Source: Streptomyces lincolnensis (GTDB taxonomy: Bacteria; Actinomycetota; Actinomycetes; Streptomycetales; Streptomycetaceae). Taken from it: 64,000 nucleotides of DNA. The notes below the pieces were generated by a model. That model ran no database searches and was not told the origin of the DNA. It saw only the letters and a program-made list of their open reading frames with translations. Positions within the stretch are counted from its first letter, which is position 1; every line of letters begins with the position of its first letter. A program made the position numbers and the translations under genes. The stretch is from the NCBI RefSeq assembly GCF_001685355.1, contig NZ_CP016438.1, forward strand, positions 3,596,001-3,660,000, written 5' to 3'. Shown here piece by piece: positions 8,613-15,826 of this stretch.

Positions 8613-11312
8613 TCACAGGACCGTGAAGCTGTCCCTGACCTCGCCGTAGGTCGTGAGGGCCTGGTCCTCCACATCCGGCTGGTACCAGGTGTTGATCTGG
8701 TACGACTTGCCGTTCTCGTTGAAGCCGAGCAGCTGCGCGTGCCAGGCGACCCCCTTGAGCGTGAAGGTGTACTCCCACACGACGGCCTCCTGGCCGCGGA
8801 ACGTCGTCCTCTCCAGCCGGATCTTCCGGTAGTCCTGGCCCTGGCGGGCGTTCTGCTCCGAGGTCTCCCAGGTCTCCATCAGGTCGCCGCGGGCGAGGGC
8901 GGACTTGGCGGCGAGTTCCTGCTTGCCGTCCGGGGAGGTGTAGTGCACCTCCGCCCCCGTCTTCACGTCCCGGCGCCAGCCCTCGGGTGTCGCCCACGCG
9001 AACCCGCCCGCCTCCCGGTGCGCGCCCGGCGGCAGGGTCTGCGGCCGCGACGTGCCCCCCACCGTGGGTGACGGGCTGCCGCCGGTGGCGGAGGACGCCG
9101 GCTGCGAGGCCGACGGCGAGGATCCCGCCCTGGTGTCGTCCGGCGACCCGGCCGTCGCCGCCAGCACGATCGCGACGACGGCCCCCGCGGTGACCACACC
9201 CACGGCCGCCATGAGAGCCGTCCGGCGGTGGCCCCGCCGGGGGGTGGCGGCGGGGACGGCCGGGCCGGGGAGTTCGCCGACGGGCGCGTTCAGGGGATGG
9301 GGGCCCAGGGAGAACGGGGCGTCGGGGGTTCGGTCGGGTGCGGCGGACGAGGCGTGGCCCGCTCCGGACGCCGTGGGCGTGGGCTCCGGTGCCGGGACGA
9401 GCCCGGGGCGGCTCTCGGTCTCCGCCTCCGCGTGGCTCGGCGAAACACCGGCACCCCCGCCCACGGAGTTGCCGGCCGGGATCTCGGAACGCGTCTCCGA
9501 ACGCCCCTCCGACAGCGCCTCGGTGGAAGCGTTGAGGGCGTGCTCCGACGGGGGCGAGGGCTCGGCGACGGGGGTGGGGAGCGCCGGGTGCGGTTCCGGA
9601 CGTGGGTGGGGGTGCGATTCCGGGCGCGGGTGGGCGTGCGATTCCGGGCGCGGGTCCGGTATCGCGTCCTGGATGGGTTCGGCTTCGGAGCCCGGCTGCC
9701 GCTCCGGCTCCGGCTCCGGCTGCGGCTGCGGCTGCGGCTGCGGCTGCGGCTGCGGCTGCGGCTGCGGCTGCGGCTGCGGCTGCGGCTCGTGAACAGGGTG
9801 GGATCCGTAACCGGACGCGGGCCGCGCCTCGGACTCGGCCGCGGCGCCGGGCACAGGGCCGGAACCCGGCCCAGCCCCTGAACGAGTCTCGGACTCGGAC
9901 GAGGGATCGGGGACAGGACGGGAAACCGCCCCCGGCGCAGGGCGCGCGTCGGGGCCGGGCTCGGAGCCCGGTCGCGGCCCGGCCGCCGGTGTCGGCCGCC
10001 TCGGGTCGCGCGGCGCGCGGAGGGAGCGGGTGTCGCCGGACGTCGGTGCGGTTGCCTCCGGCGGCTCGGGTGTTGTCGGCGGCTCGGACGACTCGGGTGA
10101 GGCGGCGGCCGACTTAGCTGACCCGCGCGACTCGGCCGGCTCGGGCACCTCGGACGGGGCCTCAGGCTCCCGCTCTCGGGCTGCCCACGGTGCGGAGGAC
10201 TCCTCCGGCGTCCTGGATGCCTCCGGCACGTCCGGTGTCATGGGCGCCGCCGGACTCCCCTGCCCCGCCTGGCCCGTTGGCCCCGCCTGCCCCGCTTCCG
10301 AAGCGGCGGCTCCCGGAGATCCCGTCCCGGAAAGGCTTCCCTCCGCAACTCCCTCCTCCGCGGGCGGCTCCCCCTCACCACGCGCCCCCGCCTCGGCCGG
10401 TCCCCCCACCGGCATGGTCGGTGTGGGGGCCGGGTACGCCAGGGGGCGTAGTGAGGTCTCCAGGTCGGACAGGTCCGGGCGGACCGAGGGGTCCTTCTCC
10501 AGGAGGGCGGCGAGGATGTCACGGAGTGGGCCGGTGGTGGCGGGGAGTTCGGGCTCCTCGTAGAGGACGGCGTGGAGGGTGGCGAGGGTGGTGTCGCGGG
10601 AGAACGGGGAGCGGCCGCCCAGGGCCGCGCACAGCGTCGCGCCAAGGGACCACACGTCGGACGGCGGGCCCTGGGGGCGGCCGGAGACCCGCTCGGGGGC
10701 CATGTAGTCGGGCGAGCCGACGAGCATGCCGACCATGGTGAGGGCCTTGGCGTCCTGCATCGCGGCGATGCCGAAGTCGGTGAGGACGATACGGCGACCG
10801 CCCGTCTCCACCAGGACGTTGCCGGGTTTGATGTCGCGGTGCAGGACCCCGCGGGCATGCACCTGGCGCAGCGCCTGGACCAGGCCGAGTCCGAGGAGCG
10901 CCGTGTCCCTCGGGCCCAGGGGCCCGTCCTCCGCCATGATGCGTTCGAGGGAGCGGCCGGAGACCAACTCCATGACGATCCACAGGCGTTCGCCCTCGTC
11001 CACGACGTCGTAGATGCGCACGACGTTCGGGTGGTCGATCCGGGCCGTCGCCCTGGCCTCGCGCAGGGTGCGTTCGCGGCGGGTGCGGGTGTCCTCGGCG
11101 TCGAGGCCGTCGATGCGCATCTCCTTGACGGCGACCTGCCGGTCGAGTATCTCGTCGGCGGCCCGCCACACCCGCCCCATTCCCCCCTGGCCGATACTCT
11201 CGACCAGGCGATAGCGTCCCGTCACCAGAAGCCCCGGAACCCCACCGCTTCTCGTGTTCCCCCCGATTCCCGCGTTTCCCGTCTTTCCCACGCCTTCCCT
11301 ATTGCCCGGCAA
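8613..11312 (-). CDS. Transmembrane serine/threonine protein kinase with Pro-Gln repeat linker
   Basis: 899-residue PknB-type kinase. The kinase domain (about residues 34-290) has the glycine loop GQGGMGRV, VAVKEM lysine, HRDIKPGNV catalytic loop, DFG and SPDYMAPE, so it should be active. A Pro/Glu/Ser/Ala-rich linker of about 400 residues follows, including roughly a dozen Pro-Gln dipeptides. One membrane segment lies near residues 720-740. A C-terminal extracellular domain of about 130 residues begins GGFAWATPEGW. It is a probable cell-surface sensor kinase; ligand and targets are unknown. The start is TTG with GAGGGGGG upstream. It is divergent from the LPxTG protein gene. Confidence 0.9.
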   Translation of the reverse strand: MPGNREGVGKTGNAGIGGNTRSGGVPGLLVTGRYRLVESIGQGGMGRVWRAADEILDRQVAVKEMRIDGLDAEDTRTRRERTLREARATARIDHPNVVRIYDVVDEGERLWIVMELVSGRSLERIMAEDGPLGPRDTALLGLGLVQALRQVHARGVLHRDIKPGNVLVETGGRRIVLTDFGIAAMQDAKALTMVGMLVGSPDYMAPERVSGRPQGPPSDVWSLGATLCAALGGRSPFSRDTTLATLHAVLYEEPELPATTGPLRDILAALLEKDPSVRPDLSDLETSLRPLAYPAPTPTMPVGGPAEAGARGEGEPPAEEGVAEGSLSGTGSPGAAASEAGQAGPTGQAGQGSPAAPMTPDVPEASRTPEESSAPWAAREREPEAPSEVPEPAESRGSAKSAAASPESSEPPTTPEPPEATAPTSGDTRSLRAPRDPRRPTPAAGPRPGSEPGPDARPAPGAVSRPVPDPSSESETRSGAGPGSGPVPGAAAESEARPASGYGSHPVHEPQPQPQPQPQPQPQPQPQPQPQPEPEPERQPGSEAEPIQDAIPDPRPESHAHPRPESHPHPRPEPHPALPTPVAEPSPPSEHALNASTEALSEGRSETRSEIPAGNSVGGGAGVSPSHAEAETESRPGLVPAPEPTPTASGAGHASSAAPDRTPDAPFSLGPHPLNAPVGELPGPAVPAATPRRGHRRTALMAAVGVVTAGAVVAIVLAATAGSPDDTRAGSSPSASQPASSATGGSPSPTVGGTSRPQTLPPGAHREAGGFAWATPEGWRRDVKTGAEVHYTSPDGKQELAAKSALARGDLMETWETSEQNARQGQDYRKIRLERTTFRGQEAVVWEYTFTLKGVAWHAQLLGFNENGKSYQINTWYQPDVEDQALTTYGEVRDSFTVL
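9718..9783. repeat. Hexanucleotide microsatellite (GGCTGC)11
   Basis: Eleven perfect copies of GGCTGC, flanked on the left by GGCTCC variants, lie inside the kinase gene and encode the Pro-Gln run on the minus strand. Copy-number change would keep the reading frame. Confidence 0.95.
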
Positions 11313-11447
11313 TCCGCTGCACCCCCCTCAAGGCCTTCCCGATTGAAACACGATGGTCACACTTCACGCCGTACCAGCATAGTGCGGAGAAATCTTGTGG
11401 TACCTCTTCAAGTACTGCGAATTCAGGCGCAGCCAAGGGGGACGAAC

Positions 11448-12182
11448 ATGAGTTCTCGTCGTACGACGACCATCGCGGGATCGCTGGTCACGGCATCTTT
11501 TTCGGCGGTGATGATCCTTTCCTTCACCGCCAGTGCCGCTGACGAAGGGCCCGGGAGCAGCAAGGGGGGAAAGGCCGTTGACGAGGCGCCGGCAGGCGTG
11601 AAGCTGACCACGCTGCTGCCCGAGAAGATCTCGGTGGACAACAGCTCGAAGGAAACCGATATCACCGCCACGGCGAAGAACGAAGGGACCAAGGACAGCG
11701 GAAAGATCAGGCTCTTGGTCGTCGGTTTCGACGGCCTTACGGTCAAGAATGTTCAAGGCTGCTCTCCGATTGACAAAAAGGATCTGCCGGAGGGCTCGAA
11801 CAGCGGTTTCTCCTGCCCCATCGACAATCTCGCCGCCGGTGCGTCGAAGTCGTACGCCGTGGACGCGACCTACGACCTGGGCAAGACCGGAAAGATCTGT
11901 CTGCCGGTGCAGACCAGCGACGGGAAGAAGACGTTCTGGCAGCAGGGCCCGGTTCCGTTCGGTACGACGAACCCGTCGCCGAACGCCCCCGCCACTCCGC
12001 TGCTGCTCGGCACCGACAACCAGCCGGTGGCACCGGGCGGCGACGCGCCGGGCGACAGCAAGGAACTCCCCAGGACCGGTCCGGTGCGTGACGTCCTGCC
12101 ACTCGGTGCGGCGGGCGCGGCACTGATGGCCGCGGGAGCGGCCGGACTGTGGTGGTCGCAGCGGCGACCCGCCACCCGGTAG
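11448..12182 (+). CDS. Secreted cell-wall protein with LPxTG sorting signal
   Basis: 244-residue exported protein of unknown function. It has a signal peptide (RRTTTIAG, hydrophobic core, cleavage near SAADEG), a mature domain of about 160 residues beginning with a Ser/Gly/Lys-rich stretch, two cysteines that could form a disulfide (GCSPI and GFSCP), a Pro/Ala-rich spacer, then LPRTG, a hydrophobic segment and a positively charged tail ending RRPATR. This is a complete sortase substrate architecture. The ATG is preceded by AAGGGGGA. It is divergent from the kinase and closed by a strong hairpin. No sortase gene is in the window. Confidence 0.85.
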   Translation: MSSRRTTTIAGSLVTASFSAVMILSFTASAADEGPGSSKGGKAVDEAPAGVKLTTLLPEKISVDNSSKETDITATAKNEGTKDSGKIRLLVVGFDGLTVKNVQGCSPIDKKDLPEGSNSGFSCPIDNLAAGASKSYAVDATYDLGKTGKICLPVQTSDGKKTFWQQGPVPFGTTNPSPNAPATPLLLGTDNQPVAPGGDAPGDSKELPRTGPVRDVLPLGAAGAALMAAGAAGLWWSQRRPATR

Positions 12183-12195
12183 AACGCAAGAAGAA

Positions 12196-12232
12196 GGGGC
12201 ATAACCTGACGGAAGCTGTCAGGTTATGCCCC
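12196..12232. terminator. Perfect 15-bp hairpin after the LPxTG gene
   Basis: GGGGCATAACCTGAC (12196-12210) pairs perfectly with GTCAGGTTATGCCCC (12218-12232) around a seven-base loop. It begins 13 bases past the stop codon and is probably a terminator. It ends only 13 bases before the next start codon, so it could also act as an operator or leader structure for the oxidoreductase gene. Confidence 0.65.
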
Positions 12233-12245
12233 CATCATCGGCCGC

Positions 12246-13571
12246 ATGAACACCTCGACAGACTTCGCGGACCTGCACCTCCTCCGTCCGGGCGACCCCC
12301 GCTACGACGACGAACTCGCCGGATTCCAGACGGGTTTCGCCCGGCATCCCGCCCTCGTGGTCGCCGCACGCTCCGCCGCCGACGTCGTCGCCGCCGTGCG
12401 GTACGCGGCCGGACGGCACCTCCCGGTCGACGTCCAGGCCACCGGGCACGGCCTGCCCGGTGCGACCGAGGGCGGCGTGCTGATCACGACCGGGCGGATG
12501 GACGGCGTCCATGTCGACGCCGAGGCCCGCACCGCCCGGATTCGGGCGGGCGTCCGCTGGGGCCAGGTGGTGGCGGCCGCCGCACCGTACGGACTGGCCC
12601 CGCTCAACGGCTCCGCCCCCTCCGTCGGCGCCGTCTCGTACACGCTCGGCGGCGGACTCGGCATCCTGGCCCGGGAGTTCGGCTACGCGGCCGACCGGGT
12701 GCGCGCCCTCGACGTCGTCACCGCCGACGGCCGGCCGCGCCACGTGGCCCCCGACTCCGACCCCGAGCTCTACTGGGCGCTCCTCGGCGGCGGCCACGGC
12801 CTCGGTGTCGTCACGGAACTGGAGATCGGCCTGGTGCCCGTGCCGCGGCTCTACGGCGGCTCGCTCGCGTTCGACGGCCGCGAGGTCGACCCGGCGGCGG
12901 TGCTGCGGGCGTACGAGGAGTGGACGCGGACCGTGCCGGACGGGCTGACCTCGTCCTTCGCCGCCGTACCGTATCCGGATCTGCCGGCGCTGCCGCCGCG
13001 GCTGCGGGGGCGGTACGTCGTCTCCGTGCGGGTGGCGCACACGGGGACCGACGGGGAGCGACTGGTCGCCCCGCTGCGGGAGTTGGGGCCACTGCTCGCC
13101 GACTCCCTGCGCGAGATGCCGTACGCCGAGAGCCACACCATCCACAGCGACCCGGATGTCCCGCACGCGTACTACGGGGACAGCGCGGTGCTGGGCGAGC
13201 TGGACGTGGAGCGGGCCGGTGCGCTGCTCGCCCGTACCGGTCCGGACGCCGGGGCCATGGTCGTCGTACAGATCAATCATCTGGGCGGGGCGCTGGCGCG
13301 GCCCGCGCCCAACTCGGTGCCGTACCGCGAAGGGCGTTTTCTGGTACGGCTGTTGACCGTGGGCGAGCGGGAGGCGGCCCGCGCGCTGCTCGACCCCGCC
13401 TTCGCGCTGCTCGCGCCGGGCACGCTGGGCCGGTCGGTCAACTTCGCGTTCGGGGCGGGCGATCGGGCCGAGGGGCTGTACGACGACGTGACAAGGAAGA
13501 GGCTCGCCGGAGTCAAGTCGCACTACGACCCGGCGAACCTCTTCCGCGGGAACGGTTCGGTCAGCGCTTGA
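12246..13571 (+). CDS. FAD-binding oxidoreductase, berberine-bridge/6-hydroxynicotine oxidase family
   Basis: 441-residue flavoprotein of the PCMH-type FAD-binding family with a C-terminal BBE segment. The FAD-binding domain spans about residues 35-210, with VDVQATGHG, TARIRAGVRWGQV, SVGAVSYTLGGGLG and LLGGGHGLGVVTELE matching the family. The last 40 residues contain SHYDPANLFRGN, the conserved BBE end motif. The expected histidine for covalent FAD attachment is plausibly the one in ATGHG. The reaction is oxidation of an alcohol, amine or sugar by oxygen; the substrate is unknown. No clear ribosome-binding site is visible. Its 3' end overlaps the convergent bioY gene by 11 bases. Confidence 0.88.
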   Translation: MNTSTDFADLHLLRPGDPRYDDELAGFQTGFARHPALVVAARSAADVVAAVRYAAGRHLPVDVQATGHGLPGATEGGVLITTGRMDGVHVDAEARTARIRAGVRWGQVVAAAAPYGLAPLNGSAPSVGAVSYTLGGGLGILAREFGYAADRVRALDVVTADGRPRHVAPDSDPELYWALLGGGHGLGVVTELEIGLVPVPRLYGGSLAFDGREVDPAAVLRAYEEWTRTVPDGLTSSFAAVPYPDLPALPPRLRGRYVVSVRVAHTGTDGERLVAPLRELGPLLADSLREMPYAESHTIHSDPDVPHAYYGDSAVLGELDVERAGALLARTGPDAGAMVVVQINHLGGALARPAPNSVPYREGRFLVRLLTVGEREAARALLDPAFALLAPGTLGRSVNFAFGAGDRAEGLYDDVTRKRLAGVKSHYDPANLFRGNGSVSA

Positions 13572-14136
13572 GGAGCTTCCAGGCGGTGGGCAGCAGGCCC
13601 ATCGCCAGGGCGGCCTTCACGGCGTCGCCGATCAGGAACGGGGTGAGACCGGCCGCGATCGCGGCGGACAGGGACATGTCGGCGGCGTAGGTCAGGTACG
13701 GGACGCCGACGGCGTAGATGACCGCCTCGCCCAGCAGCATCGCGCCCGCCGTGCGGAGCATCGAGCGGTCGGCGCCGCGGCGGGCCAGGGCGCCCACGGC
13801 GGCGGACGCGAGGATCATGCCGAGGATGTAGCCGAAGGAGACGGAGATCCCGGAGGTGCCGTTCGCGAACCACGGCACCCCGGCGAGACCGGCCATCGCG
13901 TACACGGCGAGCGCGGCGACACCACGACGCGCGCCGAGGCTGGTGCCCACCAGCAGCGCGGCGAAGGTCTGACCGGTCACCGGCACCGGGGAGCCCGGCA
14001 CGGGCACCGCGATCTGCGCGGCCAGGCCGGTGAGCGCGGCGCCACCCACGACGAGCGCGACGTCCCGGACACGGGAGGCGGGCAGCAGGTCGGCGAGGAC
14101 CTGGCCGGTGCGGGCGGGGGCGACGGCGGTGCTCAT
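13561..14136 (-). CDS. bioY: BioY-family biotin transporter S component
   Basis: 191-residue membrane protein that binds biotin for uptake, alone or with an energy-coupling factor module. About six hydrophobic segments are present, and the motif VPGSPVPVTGQTFAALLVG near residues 46-64 is diagnostic for BioY. GARRGVAALAVYAMAGLAGVPWF follows as expected. No ECF ATPase or T component is adjacent, so it would act alone or with a shared module. The last codons overlap the convergent oxidoreductase gene by 11 bases. Confidence 0.9.
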   Translation of the reverse strand: MSTAVAPARTGQVLADLLPASRVRDVALVVGGAALTGLAAQIAVPVPGSPVPVTGQTFAALLVGTSLGARRGVAALAVYAMAGLAGVPWFANGTSGISVSFGYILGMILASAAVGALARRGADRSMLRTAGAMLLGEAVIYAVGVPYLTYAADMSLSAAIAAGLTPFLIGDAVKAALAMGLLPTAWKLLKR

Positions 14137-14446
14137 GAGGTCTCCGCGAGGGTGTGAGCGGCAAGGGACCCCGTGACGCTACCCCGGCGCCCCGGACGCG
14201 GGCACCGTCACCGCCCGACAAAGGGGGGAACGGCGGCTTGGTGGGCTCCGCACAAAGAGTGCGGGTTACACGCGGTACGGCGTGACGCCCGTCACTGAGG
14301 TGGGGTGGCACAGGCTACGAGGAGCCCGATCGGGGCGTCTGTAAGGTTCCGCCAATTCGGCGGAACCTTCCCGAGCGATCGCCGCGTGGCCCGAGCCGTA
14401 GACTGTGGGCGTTTTTGCCCTCTCACGCATTGGACGAGCCGCGCCC
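14137..14446. other. Intergenic region between divergent bioY and permease genes
   Basis: 310 bases separate the two divergent starts and must hold both promoters. The one clear element is a 27-base palindrome at 14343-14369. An in-frame GTG at 14405 could give the permease 14 extra residues, but lacks a ribosome-binding site. No small gene is supported. Confidence 0.6.
14343..14369. promoter_or_regulatory. Perfect 11-bp inverted repeat upstream of permease
   Basis: AAGGTTCCGCC (14343-14353) and GGCGGAACCTT (14359-14369) flank a five-base spacer, AATTC. It sits 77 bases before the permease ATG and about 210 bases from bioY. It could be a regulator site or an attenuator hairpin; the length and perfection suggest function. 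Confidence 0.5.
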
Positions 14447-15826
14447 ATGCCCAGCACCACCGTCAGCACTCCGCGGGAGTCCGACGCCTCGCTCTCCCAC
14501 GGTCTCAAGCAGCGCCATCTGTCGATGATCGCCCTCGGCGGGGTCATCGGCGCCGGACTGTTCGTCGGCTCCGGCGCCGGTATCGCGGCCGCCGGTCCGT
14601 CGATCGTGATCGCCTACGTCCTCTCCGGTCTCCTCGTGATGCTGGTGATGCGGATGCTCGGCGAGATGTCGGCCGCGTATCCGTCCTCCGGTTCCTTCTC
14701 CGCGCACGCCGAGCGCGCGATCGGGCCCTGGGCGGGCTTCACCGCCGGCTGGTCCTTCTGGGTCCTGCTCTGCACGGCCGTCGGCCTCGAAGGGATCGGC
14801 GCGGCGAAGATCGTGACCGGCTGGCTGCCGGGGACGCCCGAGTGGGCCTGGGTGGCGCTGTTCATGCTGCTGTTCTGCGGGGCGAACCTCGCCGCGGTGA
14901 AGAACTTCGGCGAGTTCGAGTTCTGGTTCGCGGCACTGAAGGTCGCGGCGATCTCGCTGTTCCTCGTGCTCGGCGTGCTGGCGATCGCCGGGCTCCTGCC
15001 CGGCACGGACTCCCCGGGCACCGCGCACCTGGCCGACTTCCTGCCCCACGGCACCGACGGACTGGTCGTCGGACTCCTCGCCTCCGTCTTCGCCTACGGC
15101 GGGCTGGAGACGGTCACCATCGCGGCGGCCGAGTCCGAGGATCCCGTACGGGGTGTGGCGGGCGCGGTCCGCACCGCGATGTGGCGCATCGCCCTCTTCT
15201 ACATCGGCTCCATGGCCGTCATCGTGACCCTCGTCCCCTGGGACTCCCCGGCCGTCGTCTCCAAGGGCCCGTACGTCGCCGCGCTCGACTCCCTCGGCAT
15301 CCCGGGTGCGGGTCAGCTGATGAACGTGGTGGTCCTGGTCGCGCTGCTGTCCGCGATGAACGCCAACATCTACGGCTCCTCGCGCATCGCGTACTCCCTG
15401 GTGGCCCGGGGGCAGGGCCCCAAGGCCCTGGGCCGGGTGTCCGGCGGGGTGCCACGGCTCGCCGTACTGGCGTCCAGCGTGTTCGGTTTCGTGTGCGTCG
15501 CGCTCAGCTACTGGCGTCCCGACGACGTCTTCCCCTGGCTCCTCAACATGATCGGCGCGGTCATCCTCGTCGTCTGGTCCTTCATCGCCGTCTCCCAACT
15601 GCGGCTGCGGCGACGGCTGGAGCGGGAGGCACCGGAGCGGCTCGCCGTGCGGATGTGGGCGTTTCCCGTGCTGACGTGGGTCGCGATGGCGGGGATGGTC
15701 GCGGTGTTCGTGCTGATGGCCCGGGAGCCGGGGACGCGGGTGCAGTTGTACTGGACGGGTGGGATGACGGTGGTGCTGGCGGGGGTGGGGTACGCCTGGC
15801 AGCGGGCCCGGGAGGCCAAGGGCTGA
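14447..15826 (+). CDS. APC-superfamily amino acid permease (AAT family), paralogue
   Basis: 459-residue permease with about 12 membrane segments, from ATG 14447; a GTG at 14405 would add 14 residues. It begins with a short tail and GLKQRHLSMIALGGVIGAG, nearly the same as the permease at 7.1 kb. The similarity continues through GEMSAAYPSSGSFSAHAE, FGEFEFWFAALKVAAI and AALDSLGIPGAGQLMN, so the two are clear paralogues. I chose 14447 by analogy with the tail length of the first copy. It ends at the stop codon of the convergent NLR-like gene with no spacer, so no separate terminator fits. Substrate unknown. Confidence 0.9.
   Translation: MPSTTVSTPRESDASLSHGLKQRHLSMIALGGVIGAGLFVGSGAGIAAAGPSIVIAYVLSGLLVMLVMRMLGEMSAAYPSSGSFSAHAERAIGPWAGFTAGWSFWVLLCTAVGLEGIGAAKIVTGWLPGTPEWAWVALFMLLFCGANLAAVKNFGEFEFWFAALKVAAISLFLVLGVLAIAGLLPGTDSPGTAHLADFLPHGTDGLVVGLLASVFAYGGLETVTIAAAESEDPVRGVAGAVRTAMWRIALFYIGSMAVIVTLVPWDSPAVVSKGPYVAALDSLGIPGAGQLMNVVVLVALLSAMNANIYGSSRIAYSLVARGQGPKALGRVSGGVPRLAVLASSVFGFVCVALSYWRPDDVFPWLLNMIGAVILVVWSFIAVSQLRLRRRLEREAPERLAVRMWAFPVLTWVAMAGMVAVFVLMAREPGTRVQLYWTGGMTVVLAGVGYAWQRAREAKG

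Noticed and set aside
10572..11447. N-terminal extension of the LPxTG protein gene
   Set aside because: It runs antisense through the kinase gene; the signal peptide begins at ATG 11448 with its own ribosome-binding site.
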